Assembly (NCBI GenBank): GCA_964518875.1
Contig: CAZFHI010000022.1
Location: 1-29,636, forward strand
DNA length: 29,636 nucleotides
Direction: 5' to 3'
Source of the DNA: DTU024 sp964518875
GTDB lineage: Bacteria > Bacillota > Clostridia > Christensenellales > Aristaeellaceae
Part shown: positions 7,684 through 15,920 of the stretch, one piece after another
Position numbering within the stretch: position 1 is the first letter of the stretch
How the letters are laid out: the number at the start of each line of letters is the position of its first letter
Translations under genes and position numbers: made by a program
Notes under the pieces: model-generated
The model's database searches: none
What the model was told of the DNA's origin: nothing
What the model saw: the letters and a program-made list of their open reading frames with translations, nothing else

Positions 7684-8799
7684 ATGAAAAAGATTGTTTC
7701 AATTTTATTAGTATGCGTAATGGTCTTATCGCTCACAACGGTAAGCTTTGCTGAACAAACTAAAAACCCCGTTGAAGGAAAACGCGTCGCATATATAATG
7801 CTGCTGCCTTCAGCTACTATATTCCAGATGTGGAAGGATTCCTGCGCGGATCTGTGCTCGGCTCTCGGCGTTGACTTTGAATTCTTCTTCTGCGACGGAG
7901 ACTTTAACAAGTGGCAGGATACCATACGTACCTGCGCTTCATCAGGCTATGACGGCCTGCTTTTAAGCCATGGCAACCAGGACGGTTCTTACGTATTCTT
8001 AAAGGAAATACGCGAGGAATATCCGGAAATGGAAATAGTAACTTTTGATACGCAGTTCTATACTGACGGCGAATACCAGAAACTTGAAGGCGTTACGCAG
8101 ATGTTCCAGCAGGACAAGAGCCTTATAACCGTTCTGCTTGACGAAATGATAGCCAAATTTGGCGAAGGCGTAAGGCTTATTAAAGTATGGCGCGGACCTA
8201 ACTTCAACAGCCCGTTTGACAGGCGCCAGGTTGGCTGGAAAGAATATGAAGACGCAGGCAAGATAGTTACAGTGGGCGAGGTACAGCCTCTTACAGACTC
8301 AATGGATTCAGCCAACGCTGTTACTGCAGCATACCTGCAGTCCATAAAGCGCGAAGACGTTGATGGAATTATCGCTTACTACGACTTGTACGGCCAGGGC
8401 GTTTACAACGCAATAACCGAGGACGACAACTACAACGGCAAGAACGGCGAAGCGCTTCCTATGTGCTCAGTCGATATTGACCCTGTCGACATAACAAACA
8501 TGAAGACCAACCCTGACATCTGGTATGCAGCAGGCACGACAGACTGGACGCTTAACGGCGAAATAGGCATGCGTATTCTGCTCTTGCAGCTGGCAGGAGA
8601 GAACGACAAAATATACGACCCAGCCACTGAAAAATATGGCGTCGACTATGTTGAAGTACCTGGCTCCGCAATACTCGCTTCAAGCTTAAAGGAAGACTCG
8701 ACAGTTGAAAACCTTTCAAACGTCGCGCCTGACACATATGGAAAACTTGAATATTTGTCAGTAGCGGACTGGATGCCGGCAGACCTGATTCATAAATAA
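7684..8799 (+). CDS. Ribose-type (type I) sugar-binding protein, probably for 5-modified ribose
   Basis: A 371-residue periplasmic-binding-protein-like subunit of the RbsB/XylF class. The signal peptide (MKKIVSILLVCVMVLSL, cleavage predicted after SFA) is followed by the hallmark beta-strand 'GKRVAYIMLLPSATIFQMW' and later 'GYDGLLLSHGNQD' and 'EDVDGIIAYYDLYGQGVYNA'. The cysteine in the hydrophobic stretch is not in a lipobox, so no lipid anchor is predicted. It opens an operon with a double ATPase, a permease, mtnK and mtnA. By context its ligand should be 5-methylthioribose or 5-deoxyribose; ribose or another pentose cannot be excluded from sequence alone. AAGGAG precedes the start. Confidence 0.88.
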   Translation: MKKIVSILLVCVMVLSLTTVSFAEQTKNPVEGKRVAYIMLLPSATIFQMWKDSCADLCSALGVDFEFFFCDGDFNKWQDTIRTCASSGYDGLLLSHGNQDGSYVFLKEIREEYPEMEIVTFDTQFYTDGEYQKLEGVTQMFQQDKSLITVLLDEMIAKFGEGVRLIKVWRGPNFNSPFDRRQVGWKEYEDAGKIVTVGEVQPLTDSMDSANAVTAAYLQSIKREDVDGIIAYYDLYGQGVYNAITEDDNYNGKNGEALPMCSVDIDPVDITNMKTNPDIWYAAGTTDWTLNGEIGMRILLLQLAGENDKIYDPATEKYGVDYVEVPGSAILASSLKEDSTVENLSNVAPDTYGKLEYLSVADWMPADLIHK

Positions 8800-8813
8800 C
8801 CAGTACAATCTTA

Positions 8814-8846
8814 GGGGCGCGGGCTTATTGCGCGCCCCTTTGTTTT
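8814..8846 (+). terminator. Intra-operon hairpin with T-run after the binding-protein gene
   Basis: GGGGCGCG (8814-8821) pairs with CGCGCCCC (8831-8838), then TTTGTTTT (8839-8846). It looks like a working intrinsic terminator, yet it sits between the binding-protein gene and the rest of its transporter. It probably acts as a leaky terminator that keeps binding protein in excess. Confidence 0.75.
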
Positions 8847-8860
8847 AAGGGTGGTAAGAA

Positions 8861-10414
8861 ATGCAGAAAAAAACCTTAGGAACGAAAGGGGTTTCTATAG
8901 AGTTTCCGGGCGTTAAAGCACTGGACAACGTGGACTTTGAAATTTCTACCGGTGAAATAAGAGCGGTCGTAGGAGCGAACGGCGCTGGAAAGTCAACGCT
9001 TATGAAGGTGCTTTCCGGAGCTAATCCAAATTATACGGGCACAGTTTATATTGATGATAAAAAAGTAGAGTTAAGGAATACGCTCGCCGCTAAAAGGCTT
9101 GGCATACAGATAGTGTATCAGGAAGTGGATACGGCGCTTATACCTACTTTTTCCGTCGCTGAAAACGTAATGCTTAATGAAACGGTGTTAAACGGCAGCT
9201 ATTTTGTGAACTGGCCTAAGCTTTATTCAGACGCGCAGGCGGTGCTTGATCGCCTGCATATAAAAAACGTTAACCCTAAGACGCTTGTCAAAAGCCTTTC
9301 GTTAGCGCAGAAACAGATGGTGCTTATTGCAAGAGCCATACAGTCTGAATGCAATTTTTTAATATTGGATGAACCTACGGCTCCGTTAAGCGAAAACGAA
9401 ACCAAAGAATTGTTTAAGCTTGTAAAGCATTTAAGGGATACGGAAAACATCGCTATAATATTTATATCTCACAGGATAAACGAAGTCATACAGATATGCG
9501 ACAGATATACTGTAATGAAAAACGGCAAAATAATAGATACCTCAGATGTTACAGAAAAAACCACGAGCTCAGAAATAGTGGAAAAAATGCTTGGCAAAAG
9601 CATAGAGGAAAACGTAGATAAACAGCCAGTTAAAATAGGCGATGTAATATTTGAAGTGGAACATCTTTCGGGAGCAAACGGCCTTGTAAACGATGTTTCC
9701 ATAAACGTAAAGCAGGGAGAAATAGTAGGTATTGCGGGGCTGGTAGGAGCCGGCAAATCAGAACTTTGCAAAACAATATTCGGCGCGTATGAAAAAACTT
9801 CGGGAAACGTAAAGTTAAAAGGCAAAGATCTTAAAATAAAGATACCCGCGCACGCGCTTAAAAACGGATTAGCCTTAGTGCCGGAAGAAAGGCGCAAGGA
9901 AGGCGTGCTCGTATCTGAAGACGTGAGCTTTAACTTGTCAGCCGCAAGCCTTGATAATTTTTGCACCGCGTCATTTATCAGCCAGAAAAAGGTAGATAAA
10001 AACGCAAAAAAGCATGTTGAAGAATTAGGAATTGTTACGCCGAGCATAAAGCAAAAGGTTAAAAACTTGTCGGGCGGAAACCAGCAAAAGGTTTCAGTAG
10101 GCAAATGGCTTGCTGCCGACTGCTCTGTTTATATATTTGACGAGCCGACAAAGGGTGTCGACGTAGGCGCAAAGCAGGAGATATTTCATCTTATAAATAG
10201 AATTGCAGCACAGGGAAACGCTGTAATATACGCTTCGTGCGAAAACTCTGAGCTTTTAAGCATTACAGACAGGATATATGTTCTGTTTGACGGCGAGATC
10301 AGGGCAGAGCTTATTACTTCAGAAACAACAGAAGACGAAATAATGTATTATGCCGTCGGCGGGAAAAATTACAGCGAATCCAGTAAGGAAACCGCGGCTG
10401 CAGGAGGAAATTAA
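8861..10414 (+). CDS. Double-domain sugar ABC transporter ATPase (RbsA/MglA type)
   Basis: A 517-residue cytoplasmic ATPase with two ABC domains in one chain. Domain 1 has Walker A at residues 38-46 (GANGAGKST), a divergent signature 'LSLAQKQ', and Walker B 'FLILDEPTAPL'. Domain 2 has 'GLVGAGKSEL' in place of a classical Walker A, the canonical signature 'LSGGNQQK', Walker B 'YIFDEPTKGVD', and the 'VPEERRKEGV' motif usual in this family. Such asymmetry between the domains is normal for RbsA-like proteins. It powers the permease encoded 1 base downstream. The ribosome binding site is modest (GGGTGG), consistent with low demand for this subunit. Confidence 0.93.
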   Translation: MQKKTLGTKGVSIEFPGVKALDNVDFEISTGEIRAVVGANGAGKSTLMKVLSGANPNYTGTVYIDDKKVELRNTLAAKRLGIQIVYQEVDTALIPTFSVAENVMLNETVLNGSYFVNWPKLYSDAQAVLDRLHIKNVNPKTLVKSLSLAQKQMVLIARAIQSECNFLILDEPTAPLSENETKELFKLVKHLRDTENIAIIFISHRINEVIQICDRYTVMKNGKIIDTSDVTEKTTSSEIVEKMLGKSIEENVDKQPVKIGDVIFEVEHLSGANGLVNDVSINVKQGEIVGIAGLVGAGKSELCKTIFGAYEKTSGNVKLKGKDLKIKIPAHALKNGLALVPEERRKEGVLVSEDVSFNLSAASLDNFCTASFISQKKVDKNAKKHVEELGIVTPSIKQKVKNLSGGNQQKVSVGKWLAADCSVYIFDEPTKGVDVGAKQEIFHLINRIAAQGNAVIYASCENSELLSITDRIYVLFDGEIRAELITSETTEDEIMYYAVGGKNYSESSKETAAAGGN

Positions 10415-10415
10415 T

Positions 10416-11405
10416 ATGAGTGTCAGAACCAAAGTAACAAGGGAAAAAGCTTCACGGTTCTTTTTGGACTGGGCTGCGGTTATTACCTTAATCGGTTGTT
10501 TTATAGTATTTACAGCTGCGAGGGGCTCTCGCTTTATGTCCGCGAATAATATGATTAACATACTGCGCGCCATGTCCATTACCACAGTATTTGGTATTGG
10601 GGCGACGGTCACAATGGCAACGGACGGCTTTGACATGTCTATGTGTACTCTCGCAAGCTGCTCTGCATACGCGTTCGTGAGCATGTATTTGTGGCACGGC
10701 CTGTCGCTTGGAATGAGCATAGTTGTTTCAATTATAGTTACGCTTGTAATGTACCAGCTTACAATGTTTTTAATATTGGTTTGCAAAATACCGGATATGC
10801 TCGCTACTGTCGCGCTTATGTTCGTGCATCAGGGTCTTGGCCAATGGTACATAGGAGGAGGCGCTGTTTCAACAGGCATGCGCCAGCCTAACGGAAACCC
10901 GCCTGCAAGGGTTATACTTGGAGACGATTTTACAGCCATAGGCAGAGCCCCTTTAATAATAATAATCATGCTGGTATGCGTTTTCGCAGCGTACATTTTC
11001 CTTGAGCACACAAAGCATGGCCGCTACCTTTATGCTATCGGCGGCAACAAGGAAGCAGCGAAACTTTCCGGCATAGACGTAAACGGATACAGGTATTTAG
11101 CCGGCATGATAACGGCTATATTCATAGCTATCGGCGGCATACTCGTTGCTTCCCGCGGAAGCTCAGCCCAGGTCGGCAACTCGGATGGATATTTTATGCA
11201 GGCCATTGCCGCTGTGTTTGTAGGAAGAACCGTAGGCGGAGCTGAAAAGCCAAACGCGCTTGGAACACTGGTAGGCGCAATGCTTGTGTCCACGCTTGAA
11301 AACGGCTTAACCATAATGGCGGTATCCTACTATGTGCTGCCTGCTGTAAAGGGCGCTGTGCTTGCTCTTGCGCTTATAGCGGCATATGCGGGCAAAAAAG
11401 AATAA
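10416..11405 (+). CDS. Ribose-type ABC permease (RbsC family)
   Basis: A membrane permease of 329 residues with 8-10 predicted spans and the family hallmarks 'MSANNMINILRAMSITTVFGIGATV', 'TDGFDMSMCTLASCSA', 'AIGGNKEAAKLSGIDV', and 'AIAAVFVGRTVGGAEKPNALGT' (shown in part). The start is ATG 10416: GGAGGAAA at 10403-10410 precedes it, and it lies 1 base after the ATPase stop. A longer reading from 10350 would overlap the ATPase gene and adds a non-family sequence, so it is rejected. It forms the importer with the two preceding genes; mtnK follows after 30 bases. Confidence 0.93.
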   Translation: MSVRTKVTREKASRFFLDWAAVITLIGCFIVFTAARGSRFMSANNMINILRAMSITTVFGIGATVTMATDGFDMSMCTLASCSAYAFVSMYLWHGLSLGMSIVVSIIVTLVMYQLTMFLILVCKIPDMLATVALMFVHQGLGQWYIGGGAVSTGMRQPNGNPPARVILGDDFTAIGRAPLIIIIMLVCVFAAYIFLEHTKHGRYLYAIGGNKEAAKLSGIDVNGYRYLAGMITAIFIAIGGILVASRGSSAQVGNSDGYFMQAIAAVFVGRTVGGAEKPNALGTLVGAMLVSTLENGLTIMAVSYYVLPAVKGAVLALALIAAYAGKKE

Positions 11406-11435
11406 AAAAGCAATTAACAAAAGGAGAAAAAGCAA

Positions 11436-12656
11436 ATGCCTAAGTTTGATAAATATTTTTTGATGAATTCCGACGACGTTGTGGAATACGTGCTTTATAA
11501 ACTGCCTGACTTTGGCTGGGACAAAAAAACGCTTAAGGCCAAAGAAATAGGCGACGGAAATTTAAACTACGTATTTAAGGCGTCCGACGATAAGGGACAC
11601 TCTGTTATAGTAAAGCATGCGGGAGAAAACCTGAGAATATCCAAAGAAATGACCGCGTCTGTCGACAGAAACAGGATAGAATCCGAAATACTTATACTGC
11701 AGGGCAAATACGCGAAAGAATATGTGCCGAAGATTTATACGTACGATACTACCATGAGCGCCTGCATAATGGAAGACTTATCAGATCACCAGCTTATGCG
11801 CTACGCCATGATGGAGCACAAGACATTCCCGCGCTTTGCAGACGATATAAGCACGTTTATGGTAAATACCCTGCTTATGACTACGGATGTTGTTATGGAG
11901 CACAAGGCTAAGAAAGAGCTTGTAAAAAGCTTTATCAACCCGGAGCTTTGCGAAATAACGGAGGACCTGGTTTTAACCGAGCCTTATATAGACGACAAAG
12001 GACGCAACTTAGTGTTTGAACCCAACAGGGAATTTGTTGAAAAGGAACTCTATAACGATAAGGCGCTTCATCTTGAAGTTGCAAAAATTAAATTTGGCTT
12101 TATGAACAACGCCCAGGCGCTGCTTCACGGGGATCTGCATACAGGCTCCATATTCGTAAAGCAGGATTCCACAAAGGTGTTTGACCCGGAGTTTGCTTTC
12201 TACGGTCCTATAGGCTATGACGTAGGCAATGTGATAGCTAACCTTATGTTCGCATGGGATAATGGCAGGGCGGCTGACGATGAGGAATTTTGCGAATGGA
12301 CCTTAAAAACCATAGAGCAGGTTGTGGATATGTTTAAGGAAAAGTTCCTGATAGCGTTTGATGAAAAAGCGACCGACCCTATGGCGAAGACTGAAGGCTT
12401 TAAAGAAGCGTATCTTAATTCGATTCTGGCGGACACCGCGTCTTATACAGGAACTGAGCTTAACAGAAGAACTGTCGGCATGGCGCAGGTTAAAGACGTA
12501 ACCTCTATAAAAGACAGCTCTAAAAGAATGCTTGCTGAGCGCACGAACATATACTGCGCGAAAGACTGCATTATGAACTGTGAAAACTTTAAAACAGGCA
12601 AAGACTATACAAACGCTCTTATGCGCGCATATGAAAAAGCCGGAAAAAGCATGTAA
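11436..12656 (+). CDS. mtnK: S-methyl-5-thioribose kinase
   Basis: Phosphorylates the anomeric hydroxyl of 5-methylthioribose (family members also accept 5-deoxyribose) to the 1-phosphate, using ATP. It has 406 residues, the usual length. The protein-kinase-like fold is visible: 'KEIGDGNLNYVFKA' glycine-rich loop, 'VIVKHAGENLR' with the ATP-contacting lysine, the catalytic 'LLHGDLHTGSIF' (His231-Gly232-Asp233), and 'FDPEFAFYGPIGYDVGNVIAN' in part, with Asp250 and Glu252 placed as metal and phosphate ligands. It lies between its presumed importer and mtnA. AAAGGAG precedes the start. Identification is secure at family level; the physiological sugar is an inference. Confidence 0.95.
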   Translation: MPKFDKYFLMNSDDVVEYVLYKLPDFGWDKKTLKAKEIGDGNLNYVFKASDDKGHSVIVKHAGENLRISKEMTASVDRNRIESEILILQGKYAKEYVPKIYTYDTTMSACIMEDLSDHQLMRYAMMEHKTFPRFADDISTFMVNTLLMTTDVVMEHKAKKELVKSFINPELCEITEDLVLTEPYIDDKGRNLVFEPNREFVEKELYNDKALHLEVAKIKFGFMNNAQALLHGDLHTGSIFVKQDSTKVFDPEFAFYGPIGYDVGNVIANLMFAWDNGRAADDEEFCEWTLKTIEQVVDMFKEKFLIAFDEKATDPMAKTEGFKEAYLNSILADTASYTGTELNRRTVGMAQVKDVTSIKDSSKRMLAERTNIYCAKDCIMNCENFKTGKDYTNALMRAYEKAGKSM

Positions 12657-12668
12657 GGAGGCTTCATT

Positions 12669-13754
12669 ATGACAGAAAAAAACATAATGCAGTATGATAC
12701 TGTTGCATTGGATGACGAAAATTCCGCTCTTGTAATAATAGACCAGACGCAGCTTCCAAATAACGTTGAAATACTGCGCCTTAAAGAAACAGACGACATA
12801 TGGAACGCCATATACCACTTGAAAGTAAGAGGAGCGCCTGCAATAGGAGTCGCGGCGGCGATAGGCGTATATCTTGCTGCAAAAAAGATAAACAGCGATG
12901 ATTATGATGAATTTTACAAGCAGTTTAAAAAGAGCAAGGATTATTTAGCGAGCTCAAGACCCACCGCTGTAAACCTGTTTTGGGCGCTTAACAGGATGGA
13001 GGACGTTGTTAAAGACAACGCGGATAAACCAGTAGGCGAAATAAAAAAGCTTTTGCTTAAAGAAGCAGTTTTAATAAGGGACGAGGACGTGCAGGTCTGC
13101 AGGGCGATAGGCGAAAACGGCTTGAGCCTTATAAAAAACGGCGACGGCATTTTAACGCATTGCAACGCTGGACAGCTTGCTACGGTAAAATACGGCACCG
13201 CTCTTGCGCCTATACACCTTGGCGTAGAAAAAGGCATGCACTTCAAGGTCTACACCGATGAAACAAGGCCGCTTTTGCAGGGCATAAGGCTTTCCGCGTT
13301 CGAGCTTTTTTCAGACGGAGTGGATACGACCGTAATATGCGACAACATGGCTTCGCAGGTTATGAAAAACGGCTGGATAAACGCAGTATTCGTAGGCTGC
13401 GACAGAGTCGCCGCAAACGGCGACGCCGCAAACAAAATAGGCACTTCAGGCGTAGCCATACTCGCAAAGCACTATGGCATACCTTTTTACGTGTGCGGTC
13501 CTACATCAACGATAGATATGAATATAGCGCGCGGAAAAGACATACCAATAGAAGAGAGAAACCCAGACGAGGTAACGGAAATGTGGTATGAAAAGCGCAT
13601 GGCTCCAGAAGGCGTCAACGTGTATAATCCCGCTTTTGACGTGACGGACAACAGCCTTATAACGGCTATAGTTACGGAGTACGGCATAGCGAGAGCGCCT
13701 TATGACAAAAGCCTTAAAGAAATATTTGAAAAAAAGGCGGCTGCAAAAAAATAA
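12669..13754 (+). CDS. mtnA: S-methyl-5-thioribose-1-phosphate isomerase
   Basis: Converts the aldose 1-phosphate made by MtnK into the ketose 5-methylthioribulose-1-phosphate (or 5-deoxyribulose-1-phosphate). It has 361 residues, normal for the family. Diagnostic stretches are 'LKVRGAPAIGVAAAIGV', 'LTHCNAGQLATVKYGT' with catalytic Cys165, 'GCDRVAANGDAANKIGT' with Asp245, and 'DIPIEERNPDEVT'. These separate it from the related eIF2B and ribose-1,5-bisphosphate isomerase groups. It begins 12 bases after mtnK with AAGGAGG, so the two are co-translated. The next enzyme (a class II aldolase of the DHAP shunt, or the MtnB/W/X/D series) is not in the window. Confidence 0.95.
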   Translation: MTEKNIMQYDTVALDDENSALVIIDQTQLPNNVEILRLKETDDIWNAIYHLKVRGAPAIGVAAAIGVYLAAKKINSDDYDEFYKQFKKSKDYLASSRPTAVNLFWALNRMEDVVKDNADKPVGEIKKLLLKEAVLIRDEDVQVCRAIGENGLSLIKNGDGILTHCNAGQLATVKYGTALAPIHLGVEKGMHFKVYTDETRPLLQGIRLSAFELFSDGVDTTVICDNMASQVMKNGWINAVFVGCDRVAANGDAANKIGTSGVAILAKHYGIPFYVCGPTSTIDMNIARGKDIPIEERNPDEVTEMWYEKRMAPEGVNVYNPAFDVTDNSLITAIVTEYGIARAPYDKSLKEIFEKKAAAKK

Positions 13755-13764
13755 AAAATAAACA

Positions 13765-13793
13765 ATGCGCTAAGCGCAAGCGGCTCAGCGCAT
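13765..13793 (+). promoter_or_regulatory. Hairpin between mtnA and the LacI-type gene
   Basis: ATGCGCT (13765-13771) pairs with AGCGCAT (13787-13793). It contains the 11-mer GCGCTAAGCGC (13767-13777), which occurs again just after the regulator stop at 14844-14854. There is no T-run, so it is not a classical terminator. It may be an RNA-processing or stability element, or part of a protein-binding site. Confidence 0.45.
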
Positions 13794-13807
13794 AAGATGG
13801 TGGCATA

Positions 13808-14839
13808 ATGGGTGTAACAATACGAGATATAGCAAAAAAAGCAAACATTTCCGCGGCGACCGTGTCATTAGTATTAAACAACAAAAACGGCGTAAGCGAG
13901 CAGACCAGGAACCATGTACTTGAAATTATAGATAAGTACAATTACAGACCCAAGAAGCGTTTAAAAAAAGAAGAACTGAACATAGCGCTTCTTAAGTACA
14001 GGGTTCATGGCATGGCGATAGAAGAAAACCAGGGTTTTATCACGTCTATACTGGACAACATAGAGCATGAATGCCGCGCGCTTTCTTACAAGACGATAAA
14101 CAGAAACTGCAGCGCGGAACAAATGGCTTCCTGCATTGAAGAAATAAACAGCGAGGAGATAGACGGGGTCATCGCCATAGGAACAGAGCTTGCTCAAAAG
14201 GATTATAATTGCTTTTTTAAGTTTCGCCCGCCTGTTATAGTTGTTGACAACAGCATGGTAAACTACCCTTTTGACAGCATTACCATGGACAACGCCAATA
14301 TTATGCGCGAGGCGGTTCTGCACTTGTACGCATTGGGGCACAGGCAGATAGGATACTTAAAAAGCAGCAGGCCCATAAGCAATTTGGACGAGCGCTACAA
14401 AGGCTACCTGAGCATAATGAAGGAGCTGGGTCTTCCTTTGCCAAAGCCGATACTGCTTACGCCTACTTTAAACGGCGCTTATACTGATATGACAAAACAT
14501 TTAAGCGGGGAACGCAGTCTTAAGGAAAGCGCCGTTGTGGCGGATAACGATTCCGTCGCCATAGGCGCTCAGAAGGCGCTGATTGAAGCGGGCTTCAAGC
14601 TGCCGAACGATCTTTCCATAGTAGGCGTGGACGACATACCGTTCAGCTCCGTTACAACGCCTTCGCTTACCACCATGAGGATTTCACGCTCCGCTATGGG
14701 CGCTTTGGCTGTGGATCTTATGCGCAACAGAATAGAACACCCGGGCTGGCCCGCCATGAGGTTTAAAATTTCAGGCAGTCTTATTGTACGCAACAGTACA
14801 TGCCCGTTTGAAAAGGCGAGTAAATTTGTTTCAGTTTGA
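13808..14839 (+). CDS. LacI-family transcriptional regulator
   Basis: A 343-residue repressor-type protein. The N-terminal helix-turn-helix is canonical ('TIRDIAKKANISAATVSLVL', then 'VSEQTRNHVLEIIDKYNYRP' including the hinge). It is followed by a type I binding-protein-like effector domain ('EEIDGVIAIGTEL', 'VVADNDSVAIGAQKALIEAG', 'IVGVDDIPFSSVTTPSLTT'). That domain normally binds the sugar or its phosphate. It is the last gene of the importer-mtn operon and probably controls it, but the inverted repeats at the operon promoter do not look like LacI-family operators. The ribosome binding site is weak, as is common for regulators. Confidence 0.92.
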   Translation: MGVTIRDIAKKANISAATVSLVLNNKNGVSEQTRNHVLEIIDKYNYRPKKRLKKEELNIALLKYRVHGMAIEENQGFITSILDNIEHECRALSYKTINRNCSAEQMASCIEEINSEEIDGVIAIGTELAQKDYNCFFKFRPPVIVVDNSMVNYPFDSITMDNANIMREAVLHLYALGHRQIGYLKSSRPISNLDERYKGYLSIMKELGLPLPKPILLTPTLNGAYTDMTKHLSGERSLKESAVVADNDSVAIGAQKALIEAGFKLPNDLSIVGVDDIPFSSVTTPSLTTMRISRSAMGALAVDLMRNRIEHPGWPAMRFKISGSLIVRNSTCPFEKASKFVSV

Positions 14840-14843
14840 AGCC

Positions 14844-14858
14844 GCGCTAAGCGCTTTA
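14844..14858. promoter_or_regulatory. AAGCGCTT-centred palindrome upstream of fucU
   Basis: TAAGCGCTTTA (14848-14858) has the palindromic core AAGCGCTT seen in LacI/CcpA-family operators. It overlaps the 11-mer GCGCTAAGCGC (14844-14854). It lies ~25 bases upstream of the fucU -10 box, so it could be an operator for the LacI-type regulator or a catabolite-response site. Either assignment is tentative. Confidence 0.35.
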
Positions 14859-14879
14859 AATATGTTTTACGCTGATGAT

Positions 14880-14888
14880 TGCTATAAT
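14880..14888 (+). promoter_or_regulatory. Extended -10 promoter of fucU
   Basis: TGC followed directly by a perfect TATAAT (14883-14888) makes an extended -10 element. No good -35 is present at 16-18 bases upstream. This would give fucU and the DUF3784 gene their own transcript, about 100 bases before the start codon. Confidence 0.6.
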
Positions 14889-14995
14889 TTTAAAATTATT
14901 CTTTTATAACCGCAATGAAATTTTTAGTCGTTAAAGCTTGGACTGAATCCAGGCTTTTAAGCTGAATATATTTTAACTAAAAAAGGAGTTTCATT

Positions 14996-15415
14996 ATGTT
15001 AAAAGGCATTTCACCTCTTCTTTCGCCGGATCTTCTTAAAACCATTGCTGAAATGGGGCATGGGGACGAGCTTGTAATAGGCGACGGCAATTTTCCGGCA
15101 AGGTCGTTAAACAAAAACAACATACGTTCTGACGGCCATGGCGTGATTGAAATGCTGGACGCCATACTTTCTTTGTTCCCTCTGGACACATTTGTTGAAA
15201 CGCCCGTTACGCTTATGGCTGTTCCACAGGGGCAGGAAAAGCCTGCGATATGGGAAGAGATTGTGCAAACGATAGATAAGCACCAGGAAAACGTAAAATG
15301 CGGTTATGTTGACAGGATGACGTTTTATGACATAAGCAGAAAGGCTTATGCCGCTGTTTCAACGGGCGAAACGGCGCTGTACGCCTGTATTATACTTAAA
15401 AAAGGCGTGATCTGA
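14996..15415 (+). CDS. fucU: Sugar mutarotase, FucU/RbsD family
   Basis: A 139-residue cytoplasmic mutarotase that speeds interconversion of sugar anomers. FucU acts on L-fucose and also ribose; RbsD acts on ribose. Family hallmarks are the opening 'MLKGISPLLSPDLLKTIAEM', the catalytic 'GHGDE' with His22, 'GDGNFPA' with Asp30, 'LFPLD', and the C-terminal 'STGETALYACIILKKG' with Tyr129. It resembles FucU more than RbsD in the tail. AAAGGAG precedes the start. It follows the mtn/LacI cluster and has no fucose genes nearby, so it may serve the mtn pathway by equilibrating the furanose anomers offered to MtnK; that role is inference. Confidence 0.9.
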   Translation: MLKGISPLLSPDLLKTIAEMGHGDELVIGDGNFPARSLNKNNIRSDGHGVIEMLDAILSLFPLDTFVETPVTLMAVPQGQEKPAIWEEIVQTIDKHQENVKCGYVDRMTFYDISRKAYAAVSTGETALYACIILKKGVI

Positions 15416-15499
15416 TAAAAACTGTCAAGCTAAGAAAGAAGAATAACTTTTGTTTTTTCTAAGCGTCGGCTGCACCCGATTGATTTAAGGAGGGAAAAT

Positions 15500-15823
15500 A
15501 TGCCTGTATTTCCGCTTGTTATCATGCTTATAATAACGCTGATCGGCGCGGCGGTAATTTATGCAGGCGCCCGCGTTTGGAAAACCAGAGATATAAGCTT
15601 ACTGCATGAATACCACAGGAACAACGTTCAAGAAAAGGACATACCGGATTTTTCCAAAAAGACGGGTAAGGCTGTTATGCTGATAGGAACAGGCATTTTT
15701 GCAACGTCTGTTCTTTATATATTAACACAGCGCGCCTTTACATGGATTATATTCGCGCTGTGCCTTGCCGCCGGGGTGATTCTGCTTTTAAATGCTGAAA
15801 AAAGATATAATCAAAAAGAATAA
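15500..15823 (+). CDS. DUF3784-family small membrane protein
   Basis: A 107-residue protein with three predicted membrane spans (~3-22, 53-73, 76-95) and a charged loop 'KTRDISLLHEYHRNNVQEKD'. The loop and the following 'SKKTGKAVMLIGTGIF' resemble DUF3784, a Bacillota family of unknown function. AAGGAGG precedes the ATG. It follows fucU by 84 bases, probably on the same transcript. No function can be given. Confidence 0.75.
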   Translation: MPVFPLVIMLIITLIGAAVIYAGARVWKTRDISLLHEYHRNNVQEKDIPDFSKKTGKAVMLIGTGIFATSVLYILTQRAFTWIIFALCLAAGVILLLNAEKRYNQKE

Positions 15824-15849
15824 TAAACGGCGCATAATACTTATTCCAG

Positions 15850-15890
15850 CCTGAAACAGTATAAAGCTTATTAAGACTATACTGCTCAGG
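15850..15890 (+). terminator. Hairpin downstream of the DUF3784 gene
   Basis: CAGTATA (15857-15863) pairs with TATACTG (15878-15884). The stem is extended by CCTGA (15850-15854) with TCAGG (15886-15890) across a small internal loop. No T-run follows, so it is more a 3'-end stability hairpin than a proven terminator. Confidence 0.45.
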
Positions 15891-15920
15891 ATTGAATTAA
15901 GTATAAAAAAGTCAAACGCA

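Noticed and set aside
10350..10415. Longer start for the ribose-type permease
   Set aside because: It would overlap the ATPase coding region and adds a charged sequence foreign to the family; GGAGGAAA supports ATG 10416.
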